A stretch of DNA of 64,000 nt from Mesorhizobium huakuii (lineage in GTDB: Bacteria; Pseudomonadota; Alphaproteobacteria; Rhizobiales; Rhizobiaceae). Shown here piece after piece: positions 53,906-62,577 of the stretch. Every line of letters starts with the position of its first letter. Position 1 is the first letter of the stretch. Below the pieces are notes generated by a model. That model worked only from the letters and a program-made list of their open reading frames with translations, was not told the DNA's origin and did not search any database. The stretch lies in NCBI RefSeq assembly GCF_030160235.1, contig NZ_BSNY01000051.1:144103-208102 (forward strand), read 5' to 3'. The translations under genes and the position numbers were made by a program.

Positions 53906-54098
53906 GCTCTTCCCCGTCAGATTGCCTGGCCAGAGCGCATGACGCACTCCGGCAGATTCGGAGGCCAGACTATCGGTGGGAAGGTTAAGGGCGCATTAAC
54001 TATAAGAGGTTGAGATCATCAAACCCGTCACTTCAGGTTGCAGCGGAAGCGGACAGGGCGTGCAGTGTCGCCGTGCGGCCACCAGGGTGGACAGAGGC

Positions 54099-54470
54099 AT
54101 GCGGTCTATCTTTCTTCGCGTGGCGGCTCTGGCCTGGGCAGGGCTTAGTCTCCTGCTCGCTGCGCGCTGGTTTGTCGAGCTCGGAATGGCAGGCTTTCCC
54201 GATGGCTACGTGACGCCCTTTGCCAGGGAGACCGGCCCACTCCTGCACCTGCTCGCCTCCGCCTGCCTGATACAGGGCCTGTATTTTCTGTGCCGAACTC
54301 TCTTCGGCAAGGAATTTGGGGGGCTGGGTCTTGGCCTGCAAATTCTGATCGCGGCCATGCTGACGGTGATGCCGGCGTTGATTGTCTGGAATTGCCCCCA
54401 TTCGCAGACGTGCAGCAATGCCTACGAAGCGCTGACAAACACCATGATGGACGATGGGATCGGCGGATAA
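54099..54470 (+). CDS. Hypothetical membrane protein
   Basis: A 123-residue protein with three predicted hydrophobic helices (about 6-26, 48-68 and 84-103). It ends with a small soluble tail containing two cysteines (WNCPHSQTCSNAYEAL). I do not recognise it. The ATG at 54099 (MRSIFLRVAAL) is preferred because the sequence before it is unlike a membrane start; an ATG at 54060 is the alternative. It stands alone between ftsK and a convergent small gene. Confidence 0.55.
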   Translation: MRSIFLRVAALAWAGLSLLLAARWFVELGMAGFPDGYVTPFARETGPLLHLLASACLIQGLYFLCRTLFGKEFGGLGLGLQILIAAMLTVMPALIVWNCPHSQTCSNAYEALTNTMMDDGIGG

Positions 54471-54525
54471 GCCCCACCACCGGACGGGCATCGGGAACGC
54501 CTGCGTCAAAGCGCACTGGCAAAAA

Positions 54526-54598
54526 CGAAACGATGGCGGGCACGTAGACCCGCCATCGTTTCGCTCGACAACAAAAGGATCGGGCCTCTGCCCGATCC
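54526..54598 (-). terminator. Tandem terminators between convergent genes
   Basis: Two perfect hairpins lie after the secreted-protein gene. One pairs GGATCGGGC (54577-54585) with GCCCGATCC (54590-54598) and is followed on the minus strand by TTTTG. The other has 15-base arms (54526-54540 with 54549-54563) followed on the minus strand by GTTTTT. They insulate this gene from the converging plus-strand gene. Confidence 0.8.
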
Positions 54599-54605
54599 CG
54601 CGCGA

Positions 54606-54881
54606 TCAGTTGTGACCGGCGTACATCATCAGGTTGGCGCAGAATTCGGCGTGAGGTTTGCTCATCGCCGCGTCCTGGCATTCCTTCATCATCTTGTCCT
54701 GCTTGTCCTTGGCCGTCGAGGCCCAGGCTGCCTTGAAGCCTGCCTCGGGCTTCATGGTCTTCATGCCGGAATCGGTGAAGAACGGCGCCATATTGTCAGG
54801 CTCGTCGAGCGCGCCAGCAAGTGCAACACCGCTGACCATCGACAGAGCCAGTGCTCCCAGGAAAATGTTCTTGATGTTCAT
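54606..54881 (-). CDS. Small secreted protein, function unknown
   Basis: A 91-residue protein with a clear Sec signal (IFLGALALSMVSGVALA/GALD). The mature part of about 68 residues has two cysteines 15 residues apart (KECQDAAM ... EFCANLM), which could form a disulfide, and a methionine-rich C-terminus. AAGGAAGGAACC precedes the ATG. It has its own tandem terminators and its leader holds a small hairpin (54907-54927). I do not recognise a family. Confidence 0.72.
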   Translation of the reverse strand: MNIKNIFLGALALSMVSGVALAGALDEPDNMAPFFTDSGMKTMKPEAGFKAAWASTAKDKQDKMMKECQDAAMSKPHAEFCANLMMYAGHN

Positions 54882-55049
54882 CAGTTGGTTCCTTCCCTGT
54901 TGGTAGCGAGCGCCAGAACGGCGCTCGTTACCCCAGTACGGAGCCGGAAAGCCCTATGTTTCTTCCCTTTGGCGGATCACGCGAACGTGATCATTTCGAA
55001 AAACGATTCCTCCTTCATCTTTTCCAAGCGTACGATTTTCCAAAAAAAG
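54882..55049 (-). promoter_or_regulatory. Leader and promoter region of the small secreted protein
   Basis: This part of the 334-base gap has no gene. It holds CGAGCGCC/GGCGCTCG (54907-54927), a perfect GATCACG-CGAA-CGTGATC hairpin (54975-54992) and an AT-rich stretch with the likely promoter near 55000-55045. The hairpins may lie in the 5' leader. No known riboswitch is recognised. Confidence 0.4.
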
Positions 55050-55073
55050 AGGCCCGAATTGCTTCGGGCCTCA
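55050..55073 (-). terminator. Rho-independent terminator of glnK-amtB
   Basis: GAGGCCCGAA (55050-55059) pairs with TTCGGGCCTC (55064-55073) around TTGC. On the minus strand a run of seven Ts follows. It lies about 140 bases after the amtB stop and is the probable end of the glnK-amtB transcript. Confidence 0.85.
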
Positions 55074-55169
55074 ATGCGTGAGCCTCTTTCGAGAGCGTCA
55101 CGACGGGATCTCTGGGGCAATTCCCGGGAAAGCCGAATTGCGGGTTTCCCGGATTACGCTGGGAAGCAT

Positions 55170-55200
55170 GGGGCCGGCGGGAGGAGGATCCGCCGGCCCC
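55170..55200 (-). terminator. GC-rich hairpin just after amtB
   Basis: GGGGCCGGCGG (55170-55180) pairs with CCGCCGGCCCC (55190-55200). It sits 16 bases after the amtB stop and lacks a T-run, so it is more likely a stabilising or partial-stop stem than a full terminator. Confidence 0.55.
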
Positions 55201-55215
55201 TTGGCGAAGCTCGCC

Positions 55216-56577
55216 TTACGGCACAACTTCGCCATGCTGGGAGATGTCGAGGCCTTCGACCTCTTCCTGGGTCGTCGGACGCAGGCCGACCAGCGCCTTG
55301 ACGATATAGAGGATCACGAAGGTGGCGATCGCCGTCCACAGGATGGTGAAGACGATGCCGTAGAGCTGCTTGCCGATGGAAGCGTCTTTGCCGAGCGCAT
55401 TGATCGCCGGATCGGCGAGCACGCCGGTCAGCAACGCACCGACCACGCCGCCGACGCCATGGACGCCGAAGGCATCGAGCGAGTCGTCATAGCCGAACAT
55501 GTGCTTCACCTTGACCGCCGAGATGTAGCAGACCACGCCGGCGACGATGCCGACGATGAAGGCGCCGGTCGGGTTGACGAAGCCGGAAGCCGGCGTCACC
55601 GCGACGAGACCGGCGACCGCACCCGAGATGATGCCGAGCACCGAGGGCTTCTTGGCGACGATCCATTCGGCGAACATCCAGGCCAGAGCCGCCGCGGCGG
55701 TGGCGACCTGGGTGTTGAGCATGGCGGCACCGGCAAGGCCGTCGGCCGCCAGTTCCGAACCGGCGTTGAAGCCGAACCAGCCGACCCACAGCAGCGAGGC
55801 GCCGATCACCGAATAGACGAGGTTATGCGGCGCCATGTTGGTGGTGCCGTAGCCTTCGCGCTTGCCAAGGACCAGCGCGCAGACCAGGCCCGCGACACCG
55901 GCGTTGATGTGGACGACCGTGCCGCCGGCGAAGTCGAGCACGCCGGCCGCGCCAAGGAAGCCGCCGCCCCAGACCCAATGCGCGATCGGCGCATAGACGA
56001 CCAGCAGCCACAGCGCCATGAAGATCAGCAGCGCCGAGAACTTCATGCGCTCGGCGAAGGCACCGGCGATGAGGGCGGGCGTGATGATGGCAAAGGTCAT
56101 CTGGAACATCGAGAAGACGAATTCAGGAATGTTCGCGACCCCCGGCAGCCACAGCGTCGAAACGGTGATGCCGTGATGGAAGAATCTCGAGAAGCCGCCG
56201 ATGTAGTTGTTCATGCTGGCGGATTCATTGGTGGTGAAGGCCAGCGAATAGCCGAACATGAACCACAGCACCGTCACCAGGCAGGTGATGGCAAAGCTCT
56301 GCATGATGGTGGCGAGCACGTTCTTCTTGCGCACCATGCCGCCGTAGAACAGCGCCAGGCCCGGAATGGTCATCATCAGCACCAGGGCTGTCGAGGTCAG
56401 CATCCAGGCGGTGTTGCCGGTGTCGAGCACCGGGGTGGGAGCGGCAGCCGGTGCGGCAGCGGCAGCGGCCGGAGCGGCTTCCTGCGCAAAGGCGGCGACG
56501 CTGCCCAATGCTGCCAGAGCAAGCGAGCCCAGAAGGGCCGCCCGTCCCGTCGTCTTCAAGGTGGAAGAAATATTCAT
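55216..56577 (-). CDS. amtB: Ammonium transporter
   Basis: A 453-residue ammonium channel with a signal-like N-terminus (ALAALGSVAAFAQ), an Ala/Pro linker and eleven predicted transmembrane helices. The twin histidines of the pore lie in TVVHINAGVAGL and DAFGVHGVGGVVG; the conserved aspartate is in VLDFAGG. The start at 56577 is favoured because GGAGAG precedes it. It is downstream of glnK on the same strand with 31 bases between, the standard coupling that lets GlnK gate the channel. Confidence 0.93.
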   Translation of the reverse strand: MNISSTLKTTGRAALLGSLALAALGSVAAFAQEAAPAAAAAAPAAAPTPVLDTGNTAWMLTSTALVLMMTIPGLALFYGGMVRKKNVLATIMQSFAITCLVTVLWFMFGYSLAFTTNESASMNNYIGGFSRFFHHGITVSTLWLPGVANIPEFVFSMFQMTFAIITPALIAGAFAERMKFSALLIFMALWLLVVYAPIAHWVWGGGFLGAAGVLDFAGGTVVHINAGVAGLVCALVLGKREGYGTTNMAPHNLVYSVIGASLLWVGWFGFNAGSELAADGLAGAAMLNTQVATAAAALAWMFAEWIVAKKPSVLGIISGAVAGLVAVTPASGFVNPTGAFIVGIVAGVVCYISAVKVKHMFGYDDSLDAFGVHGVGGVVGALLTGVLADPAINALGKDASIGKQLYGIVFTILWTAIATFVILYIVKALVGLRPTTQEEVEGLDISQHGEVVP

Positions 56578-56608
56578 TGAACTCTCCATTGGAATACGTG
56601 TTCGCCGC

Positions 56609-56953
<345 letters not shown>

Positions 56954-57030
56954 TCACCCTTTGCTGTTGCGGTCCCCCGCGTTTGCACGACTTCACCGAT
57001 CCCAAAGAGCCGGAGAGTGCCCACTAGGAT

Positions 57031-57046
57031 TCAAGCTCCGTGCCAA
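57031..57046 (-). promoter_or_regulatory. Probable sigma-54 promoter of glnK-amtB
   Basis: On the minus strand the sequence is TTGGCACGGAGCTTGA, matching the consensus TTGGCAC-N5-TTGC except for A in place of the final C of the minus 12 element. It is 84 bases upstream of glnK, where NtrC-activated sigma-54 promoters are expected. The expected start is near 57020. An inverted GTGCC-N9-GGCAC pair farther upstream might be an activator site. Confidence 0.7.
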
Positions 57047-57269
57047 GTGCCGAAGCAGCGTGTTAACCTGTTGTAAATAAAGGGAATGGGGCGATTGGAG
57101 GCAGCGAGTGCCAATGCCTGCGGCACGTCACATGCTCAAAAATTATGCAATTTTTCGATTTTGCCTAATTTGCCGGCTTTGAGCACGATCGCGAAAAGCC
57201 GGGCCGGGTTTTCTCGGGCAAACGGTTTTCGTTTGTCCAGTGATCCTGCTCAAACAAGACTCGCAATGC
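57047..57269. other. Upstream region of glnK, with small palindromes
   Basis: This part of the 322-base gap between tesB and glnK has no gene. It has an AAAAATT-ATGC-AATTTTT dyad (57138-57155), an inverted GTGCC/GGCAC pair near 57108-57126 and an AT-rich middle. The region probably binds the nitrogen activator for glnK. No tesB terminator of standard type is visible. Confidence 0.4.
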
Positions 57270-58130
57270 TCAACGCTTGAGCCGGATCAACCCTTCCTGG
57301 GCCATCGAGGCGATCAGCGTGCCGTCGCGCGCATAGAGCGTGCCGCGGCTGAAGCCGCGCGATCCCGAACTCGACGGGCTGTCCTGCGCATAGAGCAGCC
57401 AGCCATCAAGCGAATGCGGCCGGTGGAACCACATCGAATGGTCGAGGCTCGCCGCCTGGATGTCGGGATCGAACAGGCCGCGCCCATGCGCGAAGGTCGA
57501 GGTGTCCAGCAGCGTCATGTCGGAGAGATAGGCCAGCAGCACCGATTGCAGCGCGCGGTCGTCGGGAACCGGGCCGGCAAGGCGGATCCAGACATTTTGC
57601 CGGGGCGGCAGCTTGTCGCGGCTTTCGTAGTGCTGGAGATTGACCGGCCTGAGTTCCAGCGGCCGCTCGCGCGCCCAGAAGCGACGCACCGCTTCCGGCA
57701 CACGTTCGGCCCTTTCGAGCAGCTGGCGCTGTGTCGGCAGCCCTTCCGGCGGCGGCACGTCGTCGGGCAGCGCGAACTGGTGTTCCAGCCCCTTCTCGTC
57801 GACCTGGAACGAGGCCTCCAGCGAAAAGATCGCCTGTCCGTGCTGGATCGCCAGCACGCGTCGGGTGGTGAAGGAGCCGCCGTCGCGGATGCGGTCGACC
57901 TCGTAGACGATCGGCACCCTGATGTCGCCCGGCCGCATGAAATAGCCGTGCAGCGAATGCACGAAGCGGTCCGGCTCCACCGTCCGCTGCGCCGCCACCA
58001 GCGCCTGTGCGATGGTCTGGCCGCCGAACACGCGCTGCCACTCCACCTGGGGGCTGCGACCACGATACAGATTGTGTTCCAGCCTCTCGAGGTCGAGAAT
58101 GCCCAGAAGCTCGTCGATCGCCGCCGTCAT
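57270..58130 (-). CDS. tesB: Acyl-CoA thioesterase II
   Basis: A 286-residue double-hotdog thioesterase that hydrolyses acyl-CoAs. The first hotdog has GGQTIAQALVAAQRTV and SLHGYFMRPGD; the second has the TesB catalytic region with SLDHSMWFHRPHSLDGWLLY. The usual Asp, Gln and Thr triad lies in this part. It is divergent from the UbiH-family gene. The family usually serves fatty-acid recycling. Confidence 0.88.
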   Translation of the reverse strand: MTAAIDELLGILDLERLEHNLYRGRSPQVEWQRVFGGQTIAQALVAAQRTVEPDRFVHSLHGYFMRPGDIRVPIVYEVDRIRDGGSFTTRRVLAIQHGQAIFSLEASFQVDEKGLEHQFALPDDVPPPEGLPTQRQLLERAERVPEAVRRFWARERPLELRPVNLQHYESRDKLPPRQNVWIRLAGPVPDDRALQSVLLAYLSDMTLLDTSTFAHGRGLFDPDIQAASLDHSMWFHRPHSLDGWLLYAQDSPSSSGSRGFSRGTLYARDGTLIASMAQEGLIRLKR

Positions 58131-58229
58131 GTTTTGTGACCTCGCCGCAAAATTGCTATGGCGGTTTCCGACAGGAAGAACGAGCCGTCAAGGGCGCGGG
58201 CCCGGACCGGTGCGCAAGGAGCCAAGACA

Positions 58230-59489
58230 ATGGAACGCAAGGCGGACGCCAAGACCAGATCCGGGCTCGATGTCCTCGTCGCCGGCGCCGGCTATGTCGG
58301 CCTGGCCACCGCCGTCTCGCTGAAGCAGGCGCGACCGCATCTGGCCGTGGCGCTGGTCGATGCCGCGCCCGCCGGCGCCTGGCAACGCGACGGCCGCGCC
58401 TCGGCCATCGCAGCGGCCGCCTGCCGCATGCTCGACCAGCTCGGCGTCTGGGCCGAGATCGCGCCACAGGCGCAGGCGATCACCGAGATGATCATCACCG
58501 ATTCGCGCAGCGCCGATCCGGTGCGCCCGGTCTTCCTGACCTTTGGCGGCGAAGTGGCGCCGGGCGAGCCTTTCGCCCATATGGTCGCCAACAAGTCGAT
58601 GAACGGTGCCTTGCGCGCCAGGGCCGAGACGCTCGGCATCGACATCATCGAAGGCGTCGCGGTGCAGGGTTTCGAGACCAATGGCGCCGGCATCACGGTT
58701 CATCTGGCCGACGGAGCCGCGCTGACGGCACGGCTGCTGGTCGCCGCCGACGGCGTCAACTCGAAGCTGCGCGACATGGCCGGCATCAAGACGGTGAAAT
58801 GGGACTACGGCCAGTCCGGCATCGTCTGCACCGTGGCGCATGAACGCCCGCACAATGGCCGCGCCGAGGAACACTTCTTGCCGGCCGGCCCCTTCGCCAC
58901 GCTGCCGCTGAAACCCGACGGGGATGGCACCAACCGCTCGTCGATCGTCTGGGTCGAACGTACGGAGGATGCCAAGGCGCTGGTGGAAGGCGACGATCTG
59001 GTGTTCGAGCACGAACTCGAACAGCGTTTCGGCCTGAAGCTCGGCGAGATCCGCGTCGCCGACAAGCCGCGTGCCTGGCCGCTTGGCCTGACCATTGCGC
59101 GTGCCTTCGTCGCCCCGCGCGTGGCCCTTGCCGGCGACGCCGCGCACGGCATCCATCCGATTGCCGGCCAGGGCCTCAATCTCGGCTTCAAGGATGTGGC
59201 GGCGCTTGCCGAGGTGATCGTCGAGGCCGACCGGCTCGGCCAGGATATCGGCGCGCTCGACGTGCTCGAACGCTACCAGCAATGGCGCCGTTTCGACACG
59301 GTGCAGATGGGCATCACGACGGATGTGCTGAACCGGTTGTTTTCCAACGACATCACCCCGCTGCGCACCGTCCGCGACATCGGCCTCGGCCTCGTCGAAC
59401 GCATGCCCAGGCTGAAGGAGTTTTTCATCCGCCAGGCATCGGGATTGTCCGCAGGCACGCCGCGGTTGCTGAAAGGCGAGGCGATCTGA
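58230..59489 (+). CDS. FAD-dependent UbiH/COQ6-family hydroxylase
   Basis: A 419-residue flavin monooxygenase. The N-terminal Rossmann motif is VLVAGAGYVGLATAVSL. The middle has the DG motif VAADGVNSKLRDM and the second FAD motif GDAAHGIHPIAGQGLNLGF. The family hydroxylates ubiquinone precursors. The ATG at 58230 follows GGAG by nine bases. Without the other ubi genes here, which ring position it hydroxylates cannot be said. Confidence 0.87.
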   Translation: MERKADAKTRSGLDVLVAGAGYVGLATAVSLKQARPHLAVALVDAAPAGAWQRDGRASAIAAAACRMLDQLGVWAEIAPQAQAITEMIITDSRSADPVRPVFLTFGGEVAPGEPFAHMVANKSMNGALRARAETLGIDIIEGVAVQGFETNGAGITVHLADGAALTARLLVAADGVNSKLRDMAGIKTVKWDYGQSGIVCTVAHERPHNGRAEEHFLPAGPFATLPLKPDGDGTNRSSIVWVERTEDAKALVEGDDLVFEHELEQRFGLKLGEIRVADKPRAWPLGLTIARAFVAPRVALAGDAAHGIHPIAGQGLNLGFKDVAALAEVIVEADRLGQDIGALDVLERYQQWRRFDTVQMGITTDVLNRLFSNDITPLRTVRDIGLGLVERMPRLKEFFIRQASGLSAGTPRLLKGEAI

Positions 59490-59507
59490 CGGTCTCGCCG
59501 GCACGCG

Positions 59508-59649
59508 AGGGCGTGTTGAGATTCAGGTCAGGCCGAGTCGAAAACCATGGCTTCCGAGAACCGGAGCGGAGCGTACTTTTCGTACGTGAGCACCGGAAGC
59601 GCAGGAAGCCGTCGTTTGCAGGCCGGCCTCACCTGAATATCAGCGCGCC
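59508..59649 (+). repeat. Palindromic repeat family B, copy 2
   Basis: A 142-base element related to 50257-50429 and in the same orientation. The ends AGGGCGTGTTGAGATTCAGG and GCCTCACCTGAATATCAGCG are inverted copies of one another with few mismatches, so the whole element folds on itself. It lacks the 23-base nested palindrome of copy 1. It directly abuts family A copy 2, so two repeat types sit end to end after the hydroxylase gene. Confidence 0.85.
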
Positions 59650-59780
59650 CTAGAACGTTTCACCGTTTCATGGAAACGGCGAACCGCTCTAACTCTTTGT
59701 TTTGACGCAATTCCCAAGGGAAAGCGCGCTACGCGCTTTTCCCGGGAAAACCGCTCACACTTTTCCTGGAATTGCCCTAG
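59650..59780 (-). repeat. Intergenic repeat family A, copy 2
   Basis: A 131-base element in reverse orientation to 34201-34330. On the minus strand it starts CTAGGGCAATTCCAGGAAAA and ends AACGTTCTAG. It differs by few substitutions and about four bases in the central stem. Its terminal CTAG gives the TAG stop of the gene at 59777-60304. Confidence 0.85.
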
Positions 59781-60304
59781 TTCACTTCAAAACCCAGCTT
59801 CTGCCGCAGCCGCAGAATGCGCTGATCGGCGATCTCCAGCCGTTTCTCGCCGCCCTGGGCCGCACGGTTGACCATCTGCAGCAGGTCGTTGCGCTCGGCG
59901 ACGTCGAGACGCTCGCGCAGGAACGGCGCCAGCTTGTCGATGACGATGGTGGTGTCGTCGATCTGCGCCGCCGCCCATTTGGCGTAGATCACCGCCTCGT
60001 CGGTCTTCTTCTTGTCGGCGATCTCGGAGATGACCGCGCGGATGACGGCCTCGCGCTGCGGCAGCACGGGGCCGTTCTCGGAAACGATCGCGGTGATCAG
60101 CGTCGCGGCGGCCACCACCGGATCGTCGATCGCCGTCAGCGGCGACAGGGCCGCCTGCTTGCGCAGCTTCTTGCGCCTGATGTTGCCTTGTACGCGCCCG
60201 ACGACATCGGCGACCTCGCGCGCGGCGTCGTTCATCGCCTTCATCCGGTACCACCAGAACGCGGCCGCTCCCAGCACGCCAAGGACAGCAATCAGGAAAG
60301 GCAT
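59777..60304 (-). CDS. Membrane-anchored TerB-like protein
   Basis: A 175-residue protein with an N-terminal transmembrane helix (about 3-20, LIAVLGVLGAAAFWWY) followed by a soluble helical TerB-like domain. The middle contains DDPVVAAATLITAIVSENGP, comparable to the opening of the 35084-35563 protein, and a later AQIDDTTIVID. The ATG at 60304 has GGGGGAT upstream. Its stop is provided by repeat A. It is a distant relative of the other TerB gene. Function unknown. Confidence 0.68.
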   Translation of the reverse strand: MPFLIAVLGVLGAAAFWWYRMKAMNDAAREVADVVGRVQGNIRRKKLRKQAALSPLTAIDDPVVAAATLITAIVSENGPVLPQREAVIRAVISEIADKKKTDEAVIYAKWAAAQIDDTTIVIDKLAPFLRERLDVAERNDLLQMVNRAAQGGEKRLEIADQRILRLRQKLGFEVN

Positions 60305-60457
60305 GTCGAAATCCCCCAGCAATCCGCGCGACGATAGGAGAACTGTCGCGCTCCTTCAACACGCACGGGTTGCCCTGGGCGCCGAAAATTCAATTTGCGG
60401 CTGGTGAAGCTTGGGCGATCAAACAGGCCAATCGGCGCCGTTGCAGCCAGGCGTCAC

Positions 60458-60814
60458 CTATGACCCCGGCACGTTGTAGATCGCGCGCACCTCCACGGTG
60501 CCGATTTCGGCCAGCGGAATCTCACCGGCGATCTCCAGCGCCTTGTCGAGACTATCAGCCTCGATCATGACGAAACCGAGCAATTGCTCCTTGGTTTCGG
60601 CAAACGGACCGTCAGTGATCAGCCGCTTGCCCTGGCGCCGCCGTACCGTCTTCGACGTCTTCACCGATTGCAGCGCCTGCGCGATGATCAGCTTGCCCTC
60701 CTGATCCAATGACCGATCGTGGGCCATCGAATCGGCGTCGAGCTTGGCCAGACGCTCCGGCGTCATGGCATGGAGGTCTTTTTCCTCCCCATAGACCAGG
60801 CAGACATATTTCAT
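60458..60814 (-). CDS. YCII/DGPF-domain protein
   Basis: A 118-residue protein with the DGPF motif (RLITDGPFAETKEQLLGFVM) and the opening MKYVCLVYGEE. The family is often encoded near ECF sigma factors, none of which is seen here. Its start overlaps the end of the small gene 60811-61038 by four bases. Function unknown. Confidence 0.85.
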   Translation of the reverse strand: MKYVCLVYGEEKDLHAMTPERLAKLDADSMAHDRSLDQEGKLIIAQALQSVKTSKTVRRRQGKRLITDGPFAETKEQLLGFVMIEADSLDKALEIAGEIPLAEIGTVEVRAIYNVPGS

Positions 60815-61038
60815 TGCGAGCTCTCCTGCTGAGACGAACCATAGGATGCGACGACGAGCGTGTCAGCCTTGCCCTCGACCGCCGCCGCATGGTCGAGCAG
60901 GCATGCCGCGACCCCGATGATGGCGACCGCCGCCAGCAGCCGGCCGAAGACGGGCGCCGGCGGATCCAGCCAGAAGTCTTCCTGTCGCCCAGCCTTGCGG
61001 CCTGGCCTCTTCCACAGCGCGAAAAACAGATTGTCCAT
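60811..61038 (-). CDS. Small single-helix membrane protein, unknown
   Basis: A 75-residue protein. It has a basic N-terminus (MDNLFFALWKRPGRKAGRQ), one hydrophobic helix (about 34-50, LLAAVAIIGVAACLL) and a polar tail. The ATG at 61038 has GGAGG five bases upstream, and the last four bases overlap the start of the DGPF gene (ATGA). This coupling is the main sign that it is real. I do not recognise a family. Confidence 0.62.
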   Translation of the reverse strand: MDNLFFALWKRPGRKAGRQEDFWLDPPAPVFGRLLAAVAIIGVAACLLDHAAAVEGKADTLVVASYGSSQQESSQ

Positions 61039-61294
61039 GTGAACCTCCATAAGGCCACAATCCCATGGCCGCCCGCAGGACGGTCGGGCCGGATGGCAGC
61101 CGACATTTTTGCGCGAATATTTCTTCCGGCAGCCCAGATCTTTTTTGCGGTGGCAAATGGGCCGTCATCGTGCCGTGGTGCAAACAGCGCAGTGGTCTTC
61201 GCGCCCACCCGCGCTATAGTTGACCGGACGCCGGGGGCTCACCCGGGCCGAGTTCACGACAACCCCAAGTTTACGACAAACCAAGGAGGACTTC

Positions 61295-61720
61295 ATGGAC
61301 CGCACCGCAACCGCCGTCTGGAAAGGCAATCTAAAAGAGGGCAAGGGCACGCTCGACAGCCAGAGCGGGACGCTCAAGGGCACGCCCTATTCCTTCAAGG
61401 CGCGCTTCGAGGACGAAAGCGGCAAATCCGGCACCAATCCGGAAGAGCTGATCGCGGCCGCGCATGCCGGCTGCTACGCCATGCAGCTGTCGCACTTCCT
61501 GGCCGAGAACGGCACGCCCGCCGCCGAGCTCGACGCCAAGGCCGTGGTGACGCTGGTTCCAGGCACCGGCATCACCGGCAGCGCGATCACCCTGATCGGC
61601 AAGGTGCCCGGCATCGATGCGGCGAAATTCAAGGAATTGGCCGAGAAGGCCAAGGCCGAATGCCCGGTCTCCAAGGCGCTCGGCGCCATCAAGGTGTCGC
61701 TCGACGCCAGGCTCGGCTGA
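61295..61720 (+). CDS. osmC: OsmC-family peroxiredoxin
   Basis: A 141-residue thiol peroxidase that reduces organic hydroperoxides. The peroxidatic cysteine is in LIAAAHAGCYAMQLSHFL and the resolving cysteine in AKAECPVSKALG, the correct pair for OsmC. The ATG at 61295 follows AGGAGG. The gene stands alone with a terminator after it, and the upstream 260 bases face the divergent small membrane gene. Confidence 0.9.
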   Translation: MDRTATAVWKGNLKEGKGTLDSQSGTLKGTPYSFKARFEDESGKSGTNPEELIAAAHAGCYAMQLSHFLAENGTPAAELDAKAVVTLVPGTGITGSAITLIGKVPGIDAAKFKELAEKAKAECPVSKALGAIKVSLDARLG

Positions 61721-61741
61721 GCAGAGGGACCCGAAGCGACG

Positions 61742-61767
61742 AACGCCGGCTTTCGGGCCGGCGTTTT
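61742..61767 (+). terminator. Terminator after osmC
   Basis: AACGCCGGC (61742-61750) pairs with GCCGGCGTT (61757-61765), followed by TT and C. It lies 22 bases after the osmC stop. The reverse reading has no U-run, so it acts mainly on the plus strand. Confidence 0.75.
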
Positions 61768-61790
61768 CATGAGAGCAACTCCAGGCGGCT

Positions 61791-62420
61791 TCAGCCGCCC
61801 AGCGCGTCAAGCCTGGCGCGAAGGGCCGCGACTTCCTGCTCCAGCGCCTCCAACCTCGCTTCCAGGTCGGAGTGAGGCATGGCCGGCGCGCTGCGTTGCG
61901 CCGACAGGGCTGCAACGTCCACCGGGCCGGCGAGAAGATGCACGTAGCGGTCCTCGCGCTGGCCCGGCCCGCGCGGGATTTCCTGGACCAGCGGCGGCCG
62001 GCGACCGATCAGCATGTCGAGTTCAGCGCGCAGGTCTTCGATCGACGAGAACCGCGCCATGCGCTCGGCTCGAGCAAGCAGTTCATGCGCCGTCTGCGGG
62101 CCGCGCAGCAGGAGCAGGCCGATCAAGGCGGTCTGCGGCGTGGTCAGCGAAAAGCGCTGCGCCATCTGATGCTCGTAGCGCTCGACGCGCGAGCCGAACA
62201 TCTGCCGCACCAGCCCCTTCTGCTCGAGCAGCTTCAGCGCCCGGTGCACCTCCGTCTGCTCCAGCGCCATGACCGGATCGCGCGCCGTCTTCTGGTTGGC
62301 GGCGGCAAGGGCTGCGTTGAGCGTCAGCGGATAAACGTCAGGCGTCAGCTCCTTCTTCTCGATCAGGCAGCCGAGCACGCGCGCTTCGATGGGAGAGAGG
62401 ATGGGAAGGTCTTCGCTCAT
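61791..62420 (-). CDS. yceH: YceH-family DUF480 protein
   Basis: A 209-residue protein with two winged-helix repeats. It starts SEDLPILSPIEARVLGCLIEKK and has TPDVYPLTLNAALAAANQK and QTEVHRALKLLEQKGLVRQ. A C-terminal coiled coil (LEARLEALEQEVAALRARL) follows from about 185. It probably binds DNA, but no target is known. It is the only gene in its short run. Confidence 0.87.
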   Translation of the reverse strand: MSEDLPILSPIEARVLGCLIEKKELTPDVYPLTLNAALAAANQKTARDPVMALEQTEVHRALKLLEQKGLVRQMFGSRVERYEHQMAQRFSLTTPQTALIGLLLLRGPQTAHELLARAERMARFSSIEDLRAELDMLIGRRPPLVQEIPRGPGQREDRYVHLLAGPVDVAALSAQRSAPAMPHSDLEARLEALEQEVAALRARLDALGG

Positions 62421-62577
62421 GGATTTCTATGCCCAAAGCTTCCGATACCATGACCGTTCGCGAAACGCCCCCCATTTTCGATCGACGAATGCGCTACGAA
62501 GCGTCACACTTTTCAGTCCTTTTTCTCCCATCGAGGCGCGATCTGGCATCGGACTCATGCACCGGCGCGCTTCGGCG

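Noticed and set aside
55078-56580. Long plus-strand open frame opposite amtB
   Set aside because: Antisense to a well-conserved ammonium transporter; the translation is low-complexity and rich in Asp, Arg and His.
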